Assembly: GCA_013151965.1 (NCBI GenBank)
Contig: JAADHF010000063.1
Coordinates: 1-47,786 of the forward strand
DNA length: 47,786 bases
Source of the DNA: Spirochaetota bacterium
GTDB taxonomy: Bacteria; Spirochaetota; Spirochaetia; SZUA-6
Direction of reading: 5' to 3'
This document shows positions 8,412 to 17,753 of this stretch, one piece after another. Positions within the stretch are counted from its first letter, which is position 1; every line of letters starts with the position of its first letter. The translations under genes were made by a program, and so were the position numbers. A model generated the notes under the pieces. That model was not told the DNA's origin and searched no databases. It saw only the letters and a list, made by a program, of their open reading frames with translations.

Positions 8412-8624
8412 ATGAGCGTTTTGATAACCGTCAATAATAAGAAAATGGAGTGGCGCCCGGATTTATCTTTCGATGATATTTTTGCCTTTTTAGGGTATCG
8501 AATAAAAAATCCGCATGTTGTTATCAGGGTAAACGGCCGGATTGTAAAGAGGGCTGCAAGAAATAGTTTTAAGATTCCTGATAATGCAAAAATCGATGTT
8601 ATAAAGGCGCTGTACGGAGGTTAG
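8412..8624 (+). CDS. ThiS/MoaD-like sulfur-carrier protein
   Basis: A 70-residue beta-grasp protein that ends in Gly-Gly, the hallmark of ThiS/MoaD-type sulfur carriers, whose C-terminus is adenylated by a ThiF/MoeB-type enzyme and then carries sulfur as a thiocarboxylate. 'VVIRVNGRIVKR' and the final 'IDVIKALYGG' match the family pattern. No ThiF, MoeB or thiazole-synthase gene lies nearby in this window, so its partner is unknown: thiamine, molybdopterin, tungsten-cofactor or another sulfur pathway. An internal ATG at residue 12 would cut the first strand, so the first ATG is preferred. The ribosome site is weak. The gene is 60 bases upstream of the MscS gene. Confidence 0.7.
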   Translation: MSVLITVNNKKMEWRPDLSFDDIFAFLGYRIKNPHVVIRVNGRIVKRAARNSFKIPDNAKIDVIKALYGG

Positions 8625-8684
8625 CAGTATTTTCCGCAGATGTTATTACTGATCAAGGGGCAAAATGCCGAAAAATGATATGTG

Positions 8685-9845
8685 ATGCGGAATATCTTAA
8701 GCTGGATTACTTCGAACATAAGGATAGGGGAGATAGAACTTTCTTTCTCTCCTCTGCAGGTTATTATTCGTTTTATACTGCCGCTTTCCGGTCTTTTTAT
8801 ACTTTACAAAATACTGTTGTATCTATCCAGGAAAGTCATATACAAGCCGAAAAAACTAAACATCAAATTAAAGAAAAATATATTCAAGTACACAAGACTC
8901 GGATTAAGGATAATCTTTTTAGCAATAACGGCAGTACTTATTGCAAATTTCTTCGAGACGGAAATACAGAAGTATATGTTAAGCTTCTGGAATATTCTTA
9001 AGCAGCCGTTTTTTTCATCCGGCGGAACTAATATTTCAATAATCACAGTTTTGCTTGCAATTCCCGTGTTTTATATAGCCTCATGGTCTGCAAAGGCAAC
9101 AAAGGGATTTATAGATACAACCGTTTTAAACAGAATTACAATAGATGAATCAACTAAATTCTCCATTTCGACACTTATAAGATATACCGTGCTTACAATA
9201 GTTATCGTAATCGGGTTATCGATTATCGGGCTTAACCTGTCCTCCCTGGCGGTTATTTTCGGTGTTCTCGGAATCGGACTCGGTTTCGGTCTGCAGGATA
9301 CCGTTGCAAATTTCTTCGCCGGTATTATCATTATCTTTGAACGCCCCATAAAAGAGGGGGATAGAATATTAATCGGTGATCTGGAAGGGGATATTGTGCA
9401 GATAAAACTGCGCTCTACAATTATTAATACCCTGACTAATGAGAGTATTATGATACCGAACAGAAAACTTGTAGGTGATAATATCCACAACTATTCCTAC
9501 AAGGACAGAAGAATTATAATAATCAACAAGGTGCAGGTATCATATCAGACAGACCTGGAGACTGCACGGAAAGTCCTGCTTCGGTTATCGGAAGGCTGTC
9601 CTTATGTAATACCAGGGAAGGATTCGGAGGTAAGAGTGGCGGAATTCCAGGATTCGGGAATTCTCATGGAACTATGGAGCTGGATTCCGGATTCGACTCA
9701 GAAGTTAAAAGCACTCTCATGGATTAATTTCGAAATCTGGAAGCAGTTTAAGGAAAACGGAATTGTAATACCATTTCCTCAGATTGATGTCCATATGGAT
9801 AAACAGACTGTTAATATACCTGTAGAATCTCCGGCGGAAGATTAA
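8685..9845 (+). CDS. MscS-family small-conductance mechanosensitive channel
   Basis: An inner-membrane channel of about 386 residues that opens under membrane tension to release solutes on osmotic downshock. Hydrophobic segments lie at about 27-48, 73-92, 118-136, 165-184 and 188-218. The last is the pore-lining TM3 with Gly/Ala packing 'LGIGLGFGLQDTVANFFAG', followed by the MscS signature 'FERPIKEGDRI' and the beta domain ('NTLTNESIMIPNRKLV'). The C-terminal alpha/beta domain ends near 'IDVHMDKQTVN'. Two extra N-terminal helices make it longer than E. coli MscS (286 residues). The frame can also start at GTG 8682; neither start has a good ribosome site, and I chose the ATG one codon later. 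Confidence 0.9.
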   Translation: MRNILSWITSNIRIGEIELSFSPLQVIIRFILPLSGLFILYKILLYLSRKVIYKPKKLNIKLKKNIFKYTRLGLRIIFLAITAVLIANFFETEIQKYMLSFWNILKQPFFSSGGTNISIITVLLAIPVFYIASWSAKATKGFIDTTVLNRITIDESTKFSISTLIRYTVLTIVIVIGLSIIGLNLSSLAVIFGVLGIGLGFGLQDTVANFFAGIIIIFERPIKEGDRILIGDLEGDIVQIKLRSTIINTLTNESIMIPNRKLVGDNIHNYSYKDRRIIIINKVQVSYQTDLETARKVLLRLSEGCPYVIPGKDSEVRVAEFQDSGILMELWSWIPDSTQKLKALSWINFEIWKQFKENGIVIPFPQIDVHMDKQTVNIPVESPAED

Positions 9846-9974
9846 ACCTATTGTACTTAGTTTTTCCGGCAGAAGCATAGATTACAGTATTCATCTGATT
9901 CTATCCGGATAGTTTATGATTTATTATGCTGATTCTTTGTTGCATATATTTATGCCTGACTGTAAAATCATGAT

Positions 9975-11045
9975 ATGAAGATACTGCATACTTCCGATCT
10001 GCATTTAACGGAAAAGGAGAATCCGCACCGGGAGGAACGCTGGACTGCACTGAGAACCATCATCAGCGAGGGCAACAGGAATAAGGTAAATCTCATGGTC
10101 ATTTCCGGCGACCTCTTCGACAGCGACCGTGCGGGAAATGCCATGCGTGCAACGGTTCGTGCGGAATTCGAAAGAGCTTCCTTTCCCATTGTAGTTATTG
10201 CCGGAAACCATGATTCGGAATCTTACCCGGAAGGTGTTTTTTTCGGTGAAAATGTTAAGGTTATAAGAGACCTGTTTAATCCGGTCGAATTGGAAGGGGT
10301 TAGCGTATGGGGATTTCCGTATAAGGATTTAAGAAGCGAAAAAATTCTTCTCATGCTCCGCAGGGCGGCTAAAGAGGTTAAAAATGATGTTCCCGCTGTC
10401 CTTCTCCTGCATGGGGAACTGCTCGATATATCGGGGATCTGGGAAAATTACGGCAATGAGGGAGCAAGCCGCTACTTCCCCGTAAGGCTCAGCTATTTTG
10501 CCGGTCTTCCGTGGAATTATGTCCTTGCAGGTCATTTCCACACCAATTTTGATATTAACCGTTTTGGAGACGCAGGTTACTTTGTATATCCCGGTTCGCC
10601 TGTTTCCGTTACGGAAAAGGAAACGGGAATACGTAAGGTAAATATCTTCGAACCGGGAAAAGTACCGTCGGAACATCCTGTTAGCAGTTTCTTCTACGAA
10701 TCGCTGGAGATCACTCTGAACCCTTTTAAAGAGGATGATCCTCTGGAATCAATAAAAAAAAGGCTTTCCGAAGTATCTCCTGCGGCTGCTTTGCTTGTGA
10801 GGATAAACGGATTTTATGACGGCAGAAAACTGAACATGAGCGAAGAGAAACTGTCCGAAGGTATAAATAAGCTTCTTAAAGAGAAAAACTGCAGCAGAAA
10901 AATATTTGAATTCAAAGACCTCGGAAGAATTCTCGAGGATGAAACATACAAAGAATTCTGCGATAAGCTTGCAGAGGAATCAAGGGACGAGCAGAGGAAT
11001 ATGGAAATTAAAAACCTGCTTCTTCGAGCAGTTATGGAGGCTTAA
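9975..11045 (+). CDS. SbcD/YhaO-type metallophosphoesterase (DNA repair nuclease)
   Basis: A 356-residue calcineurin-like phosphoesterase of the SbcD/Mre11/YhaO group. Metal-binding motifs are all present in order: D8-x-H10 in 'LHTSDLHL', GD at 45-46 ('ISGDLFDS'), GNHD at 77-80, H146 in 'LLLHGELL' and GHFH at 186-189. This is the Mn-dependent nuclease partner of Rad50/SbcC-type ATPases. The next gene, a Rad50-like ATPase, starts 3 bases after the stop, so the two are translationally coupled and very likely form one complex. The first ATG at 9975 opens directly into the phosphoesterase domain. The specific YhaO-like assignment comes from the neighbour's YhaN-like build. Confidence 0.9.
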   Translation: MKILHTSDLHLTEKENPHREERWTALRTIISEGNRNKVNLMVISGDLFDSDRAGNAMRATVRAEFERASFPIVVIAGNHDSESYPEGVFFGENVKVIRDLFNPVELEGVSVWGFPYKDLRSEKILLMLRRAAKEVKNDVPAVLLLHGELLDISGIWENYGNEGASRYFPVRLSYFAGLPWNYVLAGHFHTNFDINRFGDAGYFVYPGSPVSVTEKETGIRKVNIFEPGKVPSEHPVSSFFYESLEITLNPFKEDDPLESIKKRLSEVSPAAALLVRINGFYDGRKLNMSEEKLSEGINKLLKEKNCSRKIFEFKDLGRILEDETYKEFCDKLAEESRDEQRNMEIKNLLLRAVMEA

Positions 11046-11048
11046 GCA

Positions 11049-13397
11049 GTGCGGATTGTCGATTTTTTCTTAAGGCGGTACGGGCCTTTGACCGATTCGG
11101 AAACCTTTAAGCCCGGAATGTTTAATCTCTTCTGGGGAGAAAACGAAGACGGGAAAACGCTTACAATAGAAGCTTTAATAAAAATGCTTTTCCCGAAGGG
11201 TTTTCGAAGTATTAAAGGCATAGAGAGGGTAAATGAAAAACCGGCCGGCAGTGTAAATGTCCGGTTTTCCGGTAATAAAACGAAGCAATTCCCTGACAGT
11301 GGGAATCTCTCTGAAGATCTTAATATATCTCCCCGGTCTTTTTTTAACCTCTTTGTGATAAGAAACAGTGATTTATCGATTTCCGATGAGGATAATTTTT
11401 ATACGGATATAACCGAACGGCTTACAGGATTACGCAAGAACAGAATTACAAAGATAAAAGAAAAACTTAAGAAAATCGGGAAGCTTACGCCTACTCTCGA
11501 GGTGGAGAATAAGCAGGAGAGTAAACGGCTTAAGGACCGGCTTACCGCGGCGGAGGTTTTTCTTAAGAATGCTGCGGAATTTCTAAAAGTTTCGGAGGAT
11601 AAAGGATACGGCAAATTGGAGGAAGAGCTTGTAAAAGTACGGGAAGAGGCAGCCTATCTTACAGGAAAAATAAAGCAGCTTAATATCGCAAAAAAACGAC
11701 TGGATTTTAAAAAGTACAGTGAGCATCTTAAAGACCTTAAACGAATATCGAAAAAATACGATGATTTTAGACAGTTTAACAACGAAAATTATAATAAGCT
11801 TAAACAGCTGGAAAATCTTATTAAGAATGATAAAGAGAGAGTAAAAGAATTAAAAACCAAGTTAGAAGAAATAGAGAGTAAGATAGGACTTAATGAGAGT
11901 AAGTATGAAAGCCGTGATATAAAACTTAAACAGCTGGAAAATACGGCAGCCCGGGCGGATGAGACTTTAAAGCCGCTTGTAGGCAGATGTGATTTATTAT
12001 CCCAGAGGCTGGAATCTCAGAACGCGGGGAAACGGTTTGTATTTACCGCCCTTCTTGTTTCCGCTGTCTTATTGCTGCTTTCCATGGCCGGTACGATTGC
12101 ACAGCCGTCTCTCTTTTTCTACATTGCTGGTGCTGTAACAGGCACCGCTGTTATTATCCTGACTGTTGTCTATCTGTTTTATTTAAATACAAAGGGAGGG
12201 CTAAAGAAAGCAGAAAGGATGCTCGTAAACAAAGCGGCAGCCCTCGGGATAAGGGGATCGGGCAGCAATGATATCCGTATTTTTTTAGCGGAACTTAAAT
12301 CAAAGATAGATACTGCAAAGGAAGAATTGTCCGGGCTGAGGGGAACAGGTTCTTCGTTAAAAGAACGGGTGGAAGAGATTCGCAGGGATATGGATACGAT
12401 CAGATCAAGAATCAGAAAGTACGAAGATGATATACGGAATATCCTTAATTCTTCCAATACGGCGGACAGTGATGAGTACGGTGCTAAACTCGACGGGAAG
12501 TCCCGGATGGAAAGCCGGCTGGATTACTTAAAGTCTGCTTTAAAGGATAAATTCGGAAGTGTGGGAAATGATATTCATGCTTCTGCAGAGATGTGGCAGA
12601 GAAAGATTGACGAACTTGAAAGCGGCAGTGAAGGTGCCGGGGAAGTTATTTTTTCCGGGAGCGAAGCGGAACAGGCGGAGAGGATGCTCGAAGAATCAAT
12701 CAGAAAAATAGAAGAGCTGAATGAATCACTTTCCGCTGTGCACAAGCGTATCGAAGGCTTTAAAACGGAGATCGAATTTATACTGCAGGATGATACTGTG
12801 GATTTTACATTAATGTCCGTGGAAGATTTAAAGTACGGAAAGAGGAAAGTAGAGGATTTTCTGCGGAATTTCAACAGGCAGAGGGAGAATATCATAACCG
12901 CCGTCGATATTCTCGATAAAATTATCCTCGAGGAAGAGAAAAAGATAGGCAGTTTATTCGGCGATGAAAGCCCGGTATCCCGTTACTATGGTAAAATAAC
13001 AGGCGGCATATATACGGGAGTTTACTATACTCCTGATGAGCATCGTATTATGGTAAAACGGATCGACGGCACGGAATTGTACCCGGAACAGCTCTCGGGG
13101 GGTGCATACGACCAGCTTTACTTTGCAATAAGGGCAGCACTCGGGGAAAGACTGCTTTCTGAAGAGAAGGGTTTTTTTATCCTGGACGATCCGTTTCTAA
13201 AATCGGATAGAAAAAGAATAGCCATGCAGATGGAGATGCTTATCGGTCTGGCACAGTCCGGTTGGCAGATATTTTACTTTTCCGCCAAAGACGAGGTAAA
13301 ACAGCACCTTAAAAAGAACATAGACAGGGGAACGGTAACGGTTCTACCCATTCCTCATGCGGATTTTAAAGATACCCATCCTGTTACGGGGAATTAA
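11049..13397 (+). CDS. Membrane-anchored Rad50/SbcC-like ATPase (YhaN-like)
   Basis: A 782-residue ABC-type ATPase of the Rad50/SbcC class starting with GTG. The N-terminal half-site has Walker A 'GENEDGKT' at 30-37. The C-terminal half-site has signature 'LSGG' at 682-685 and Walker B 'FFILDDP' at 709-715. Two charged coiled coils (about 155-325 and 385-660) link them. Unlike SbcC, the centre has no zinc hook (no C-x-x-C). Instead two hydrophobic helices at about 330-350 and 355-378 should cross the membrane, as in Bacillus YhaN. This would anchor a DNA-processing complex with the upstream nuclease at the inner membrane. The nuclease stop codon and this GTG are 3 bases apart. Confidence 0.88.
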   Translation: MRIVDFFLRRYGPLTDSETFKPGMFNLFWGENEDGKTLTIEALIKMLFPKGFRSIKGIERVNEKPAGSVNVRFSGNKTKQFPDSGNLSEDLNISPRSFFNLFVIRNSDLSISDEDNFYTDITERLTGLRKNRITKIKEKLKKIGKLTPTLEVENKQESKRLKDRLTAAEVFLKNAAEFLKVSEDKGYGKLEEELVKVREEAAYLTGKIKQLNIAKKRLDFKKYSEHLKDLKRISKKYDDFRQFNNENYNKLKQLENLIKNDKERVKELKTKLEEIESKIGLNESKYESRDIKLKQLENTAARADETLKPLVGRCDLLSQRLESQNAGKRFVFTALLVSAVLLLLSMAGTIAQPSLFFYIAGAVTGTAVIILTVVYLFYLNTKGGLKKAERMLVNKAAALGIRGSGSNDIRIFLAELKSKIDTAKEELSGLRGTGSSLKERVEEIRRDMDTIRSRIRKYEDDIRNILNSSNTADSDEYGAKLDGKSRMESRLDYLKSALKDKFGSVGNDIHASAEMWQRKIDELESGSEGAGEVIFSGSEAEQAERMLEESIRKIEELNESLSAVHKRIEGFKTEIEFILQDDTVDFTLMSVEDLKYGKRKVEDFLRNFNRQRENIITAVDILDKIILEEEKKIGSLFGDESPVSRYYGKITGGIYTGVYYTPDEHRIMVKRIDGTELYPEQLSGGAYDQLYFAIRAALGERLLSEEKGFFILDDPFLKSDRKRIAMQMEMLIGLAQSGWQIFYFSAKDEVKQHLKKNIDRGTVTVLPIPHADFKDTHPVTGN

Positions 13398-13443
13398 TAC
13401 CCGTACGGTATCTTCCATAGTTCCATAGGAAATTGTCGTGTGC

Positions 13444-13472
13444 TTGACACCGCTTTTTATATATATCATTCT
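13444..13472 (+). promoter_or_regulatory. Possible promoter for the YihY/BrkB gene
   Basis: A perfect TTGACA at 13444-13449 is followed at 17 bases by CATTCT (13467-13472), a poor -10 box with 3 of 6 matches. It sits between the preceding stop and the ATG at 13488, which supports that ATG over the GTG at 13440. The weak -10 keeps confidence low. Confidence 0.3.
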
Positions 13473-13487
13473 TACTTAAGCGGGAAT

Positions 13488-14852
13488 ATGGCAGTTCTAA
13501 ATATCATCAAATTATTTTTACAGAGGCTCCGGAAAGAATTTCAGCGCAACAGGTGTTTCGAAAGAGCTTCGGGCCTGTCATTTACCAGTCTGCTTGCATT
13601 GGTACCGCTGTCTGCTCTTATCTTTTCGCTTCTCTCCTCGTTCGGATCTTTCGAAGGTATACTAAAAAATTTTCAGAGTGTGCTCGTTAAACAGTTTCTT
13701 CCTGCAAGCCAGGAAGTAATAATGGAGTACGTTACAAGATTTATCGGCAACACACAGGCTCTGGGTGTTGTCGGTTTGTTTGTATTTTTAATTACATCCG
13801 TCTTTCTGTTTAATACGATACAGAATAATTTTAATGATATCTGGGGCAGTAAACCCAGAGTGCTTTCGTTAAGACGTCTGGCTACCTACGTCTCCGTCCT
13901 TATAGTCGGAAGCTTCCTTGTGAGTATCGGTTTAAGCCTGACGGAGATGTTTCGGTCTCTTATTATGTTTTCCAGGCTAAAAGGAATCGGGGAATCCTTC
14001 TCCTTTCTTCTGGAAATCGTCCCTCTTATTATTCTTTTTTTTGCATTTCTCCTTATGATCGTCCTTCTGCCGCGTGACAGAGTTTCATTAAAAAGCGGCC
14101 TTATCGGTGCAGTTTCCGGAACGGTGATGTGGGAAATAGCAAGAAAAATATTTTTCTTCTGGACGAGATATGTCATTAAAATGTCGGTGATTTACGGTTC
14201 CCTGGCTGCGGTTCCCATACTGCTCCTCTGGCTCTATATTGCATGGGCGATTGTACTGCTGTCCCTGGAAATAGCCTATGTACATCAGCACTGGAATTCA
14301 TCCTGGTTGATAAAAACACCGGAGGAGATGAATCCTGCGGAGAAGCTGCTGCTTGGTCTGGAATTATACTTTCATATTGCACGGCGTTTCCTCGACGGGG
14401 GCAGGCCCGTTACACAGCCGGAACTGGCGGAGGTTATGAACCTTACTTCGGCAGATATTAATTTCTTTGTGGAGAGCTTTTACAGGGAACAATTGGTTCT
14501 GTTTACAGGTAAAAATGATACCGGTCTGGTCCCTGCAAGGTCGCTGGATAAGATTACCGTGCAGAGTGTTCTGGAATGTCTGCTGGGGAAAAGATCGGAA
14601 ACACTTAAAATCGGAAATGAGGCAGGGGGAATTTATAATAAAGTCGCCGATTCCATAAGAAATTCGGTTGGCAATGTTTCCGTCATGGAGTATCTGAATT
14701 CAGGGGATAATGCCTTTAATGGGCGTTCGGCACGGATTCTGCGGAATGTATCGATGCGGACTAAACAGAATGCCGGAAAACCGGGTGCAGCAGTTTCCCG
14801 GGGCTGGCAATCCTTTAAATCTTTGATCAGGAGAATATGGGATAAAGAGTAG
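13488..14852 (+). CDS. YihY/BrkB family membrane protein
   Basis: The frame is open from a GTG at 13440, but the ATG at 13488 ('MAVLNIIKLFLQRL') fits the family start and lies downstream of a TTGACA box, giving 454 residues. Residues about 1-270 form the six-helix YihY/BrkB inner-membrane domain: 'SFTSLLALVPLSALIF', 'FNTIQNNFNDIW' and 'LLLWLYIAWAIVLLSLEIAY' regions. The rest is a cytoplasmic winged-helix-like extension ('PVTQPELAEVMNLTSADI' region) common in longer members. The old name ribonuclease BN is known to be wrong for this family. The role is still unclear and may involve envelope transport. It follows the nuclease-ATPase pair by 90 bases on the same strand. Confidence 0.85.
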   Translation: MAVLNIIKLFLQRLRKEFQRNRCFERASGLSFTSLLALVPLSALIFSLLSSFGSFEGILKNFQSVLVKQFLPASQEVIMEYVTRFIGNTQALGVVGLFVFLITSVFLFNTIQNNFNDIWGSKPRVLSLRRLATYVSVLIVGSFLVSIGLSLTEMFRSLIMFSRLKGIGESFSFLLEIVPLIILFFAFLLMIVLLPRDRVSLKSGLIGAVSGTVMWEIARKIFFFWTRYVIKMSVIYGSLAAVPILLLWLYIAWAIVLLSLEIAYVHQHWNSSWLIKTPEEMNPAEKLLLGLELYFHIARRFLDGGRPVTQPELAEVMNLTSADINFFVESFYREQLVLFTGKNDTGLVPARSLDKITVQSVLECLLGKRSETLKIGNEAGGIYNKVADSIRNSVGNVSVMEYLNSGDNAFNGRSARILRNVSMRTKQNAGKPGAAVSRGWQSFKSLIRRIWDKE

Positions 14853-14859
14853 GGATTTA

Positions 14860-17685
14860 TTAAAAATCGATTCCCAGAGAAAATACCGTATCCTCTATCC
14901 TAAAGTTATTGTCGGTTATTCTGTATATAAAACGCACTCCGATATTTAAAGGTAACGGCAGAGTAAGGGGCATAAACTCCATTATCAGTTCCATACCTGC
15001 CGATTGGAGCAGGTTAAAATCGTAATCATTCAGATTGATGCCCGCATCATAGAAAAGTTTCCCCTTTAACCGCGAAATATAGAGAAACGGGCCCAGTGCA
15101 AGATCCGGATAGAAGACCGGAAATGTGTATTCCGAAGAGGCTTTAACAAAATTACTGTAATCTGCAGCAGGATAGCCGTGAATAATTATAGTGTTGTAAT
15201 CTATAAAGGGATTTATAAGAGTATAACTGCCGGAAGTATTATCTAAATATGCAATTGATAATTTAAGACTGTCATGCCTTAATAATCCGGGCAGATACAC
15301 TTTTGAGTTTAAGAATATCTGATAGGTTTGATTTCCTTCAAAAGGTGTCCCTGTAATCGAAATGCTGTTTTCTGTTCCAAGGCGCGGGAGAATATCTCTG
15401 TGAGCCTGTTTAATAAAGCTGTAATACTTTAAATCTGCGGTTAAGGGGAATATGGGCGGCGGTGGAATTTCCTGAGGATAGGTGGAATTCCAACCGGAAA
15501 CAGCCGAATAGCTGATTCCGATAGAAGTAAAAAGTCCGGACGTTACAGGCGGTTCGGAAAAATCGAGCGGAAAGAGTAATGCCAGGCTGCCGGATTCCTG
15601 GAGATATGTACGTTCGGGTTCTCCTTCGCCTCTTGTATGCCGTCCCCGGATGTACGAAGATAATGATATGCCCGGAAATGTCCCTGAGTATATAGCCGTT
15701 AAATCCGCACCGAAAGTATTTTCTATGAAATTATAAGAAATAGAGGGGGTTAACTTAAGTGTATTCAGGATATCGTTACTCATAATAAAGAAACCGATAC
15801 TTTCTGTTGATTCCGGAATAATACCCCAGGAATGAATATTAATACTGTGCAGCAGGGGAGAGTAATCCTTAACCGGATAGACTTTATCAGGGATATCGTT
15901 ACTGCCCACAATGCTTCCGCCCTGTTCCTGCCCGGTAATCTTGTTTACAAAAAGCGGTTTAAACTGTTTTAGTTGTTTTATGTTAATCCACTGTTCTGGT
16001 GTTACCTGTGCCTTTACGATATTTGACCCGTCAGGTGAATAGTCCGAGTAGATTAATACCGGTTTCCCCCCTGATATAAAGATCTGCGGCTGATATGCCC
16101 CGAATTTTCTCGAGGAAACCCTGTATATGTTATTTGTTTTGATATTCAGTGCATAAATATTATCGATGCCGGAATATGAGGAGCTAAAGAAAACAAGGTT
16201 TTTAAAAACCCGGGGATTCTCTATGTCATTCCATGAACGCGGAATAATATCGCGTATGGAGGAAGCTGAAATATCAATTAGAGAGAGTGATTTGCCGTTT
16301 AAGCCCTGCCGGGTAAGAACAATCCGGGAACCATCCTCTGTCCATGCCGGCGATCCGAACAGTTCATCCGCTCCTGCGGGGAATCTGAATATTTCCTTTC
16401 TTTTTGCAATATCGAATATTACAAGAGAGCATTTTCTCTCCGGTGTAAACTCTACGGCAGCTATAAGTTTGCCGTCAGGCGACAGAGACGGTACAAAGAA
16501 ATGCCCTCTGTTTGTGATTCTGATCTTCCTCCGTGATTTTAAATTAAGGATAACAATATCCGCCCATGCCCTGCTCTGCCATACCGGGTCCGGATAGGAT
16601 TGCGACCAGATGACCATTCCTTTCCGTTCGGAAATATGACCGTCGATAGGCGAAATAGGCATAATCTGTTTTTCTGTTCCATCGGGCAGTATTTGTACAA
16701 GTTTTTCCGCATCATCCATGCCCCATTTTAATGCGATAATCGAGCCGTCTTTCAGGGGAAAGGGATAGTTATAATTTGTCCATCCGTACTTTCTGGTTTT
16801 ATTAATCTTTACAGCCTCTGTAATGTTGATACTTTTAAGCTGTTTTTCCCATTCGTTTTTAAGATAGCTCATTGTTTCATTGTAGAGTCCGCTTAAACTT
16901 TTTCCTGTTTCCTTTCTTACGGCTATATTGAACATTAGCGGTATAAACGACAGATTCGATGTTCTGTTTAAGATTCTGCTCCAGATCCGGGCATCGTCGG
17001 TATCGCGCAGGTATGCGACAAGCAGGTATCCTAAATTATACCTGCCCGGGTAGTAGTCTTTATAGGTATTCCTGCCCAGAGCCGCCTTGTAATATGAGAA
17101 CTTCTTTCCCGAGAGAAGAAGGGTTCTGATGTCCCGTGTAAATACCGGCATCCTGCCTCTTCCCGAGTTTGTCAATGCCGTTTCCGTTGTTACCGCATCT
17201 CCCTCTAAAAACCATCCGGGTATGGAAAATGCTTCCATGGCAAGTTCTCCGATTCCGCCGTATAATATATGAACAACCCTGTTAAATCCCCGGTCGATTT
17301 TTGTAAACTGAACCATGTGCCTGGTCTCGTGTGTCGCGAGGAGAGAGTACCATTCACCGCTTCCCAGAAGATAACCCTCGGGAGGACGGTGATACCACTC
17401 CGAAAGTTTGGGTGCAAGCTGTACGTAAGCATTTGGAGTTATGCCTGTATTTGTTAATAACAGGGGAAATTTCCCCGGGGAAGAGTCCAGGGTTTTCCCG
17501 ATGGGAATATAGATATGTTCCATCAGATTTGCAGCTCTTTCCGCTTCGGTATTTAATTCCGCCGGAAAAATGATGTTAAAGTGAGGAGTTGTAATTTCTC
17601 TCCATTTAATGCCGGGTACATACTGGGCGTAAAGTGCGGGAATATAGAATAAAAGTACGAGGATGATAATAATTAATCTTTTCAC
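14860..17685 (-). CDS. Exported fusion: gluzincin-like peptidase, TolB-like propeller, outer-membrane barrel
   Basis: A 941-residue exported protein. A signal peptide (1-20, ending 'ALYA') is followed by a metallopeptidase-like domain: zinc motif HETRH at 119-123 and a downstream glutamate E161 in 'GWFLEGDA', the arrangement of peptidase-MA-like gluzincins. About 300-560 contains repeated blades of the TolB/PD40 kind ('SPDGKLIAAVEF', 'WTEDGSRIVLTRQG'). From about 620 to the end the sequence alternates like outer-membrane beta strands and finishes with an aromatic final residue ('FSLGIDF'). It is probably anchored in the outer membrane with the peptidase in the periplasm. It lies 68 bases after the GIN-domain gene and may be the last gene of the GntR-ABC operon. 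Confidence 0.8.
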   Translation of the reverse strand: MKRLIIIILVLLFYIPALYAQYVPGIKWREITTPHFNIIFPAELNTEAERAANLMEHIYIPIGKTLDSSPGKFPLLLTNTGITPNAYVQLAPKLSEWYHRPPEGYLLGSGEWYSLLATHETRHMVQFTKIDRGFNRVVHILYGGIGELAMEAFSIPGWFLEGDAVTTETALTNSGRGRMPVFTRDIRTLLLSGKKFSYYKAALGRNTYKDYYPGRYNLGYLLVAYLRDTDDARIWSRILNRTSNLSFIPLMFNIAVRKETGKSLSGLYNETMSYLKNEWEKQLKSINITEAVKINKTRKYGWTNYNYPFPLKDGSIIALKWGMDDAEKLVQILPDGTEKQIMPISPIDGHISERKGMVIWSQSYPDPVWQSRAWADIVILNLKSRRKIRITNRGHFFVPSLSPDGKLIAAVEFTPERKCSLVIFDIAKRKEIFRFPAGADELFGSPAWTEDGSRIVLTRQGLNGKSLSLIDISASSIRDIIPRSWNDIENPRVFKNLVFFSSSYSGIDNIYALNIKTNNIYRVSSRKFGAYQPQIFISGGKPVLIYSDYSPDGSNIVKAQVTPEQWINIKQLKQFKPLFVNKITGQEQGGSIVGSNDIPDKVYPVKDYSPLLHSINIHSWGIIPESTESIGFFIMSNDILNTLKLTPSISYNFIENTFGADLTAIYSGTFPGISLSSYIRGRHTRGEGEPERTYLQESGSLALLFPLDFSEPPVTSGLFTSIGISYSAVSGWNSTYPQEIPPPPIFPLTADLKYYSFIKQAHRDILPRLGTENSISITGTPFEGNQTYQIFLNSKVYLPGLLRHDSLKLSIAYLDNTSGSYTLINPFIDYNTIIIHGYPAADYSNFVKASSEYTFPVFYPDLALGPFLYISRLKGKLFYDAGINLNDYDFNLLQSAGMELIMEFMPLTLPLPLNIGVRFIYRITDNNFRIEDTVFSLGIDF

Positions 17686-17753
17686 ATGCAGTTTCCGCAG
17701 TAATTTAAAGTTTTGTCTTGCCGTTACAGTATAACATGGATTTCTCCGGAATA

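Noticed and set aside
8675-9001. Plus-strand 108-codon frame overlapping the MscS start
   Set aside because: The MscS frame has clear membrane helices and the family signature; this other frame has no match and no ribosome site.
16166-16597. Plus-strand 143-codon frame opposite the peptidase-TolB-barrel gene
   Set aside because: Opposite-strand shadow of a strong gene, no start signal.
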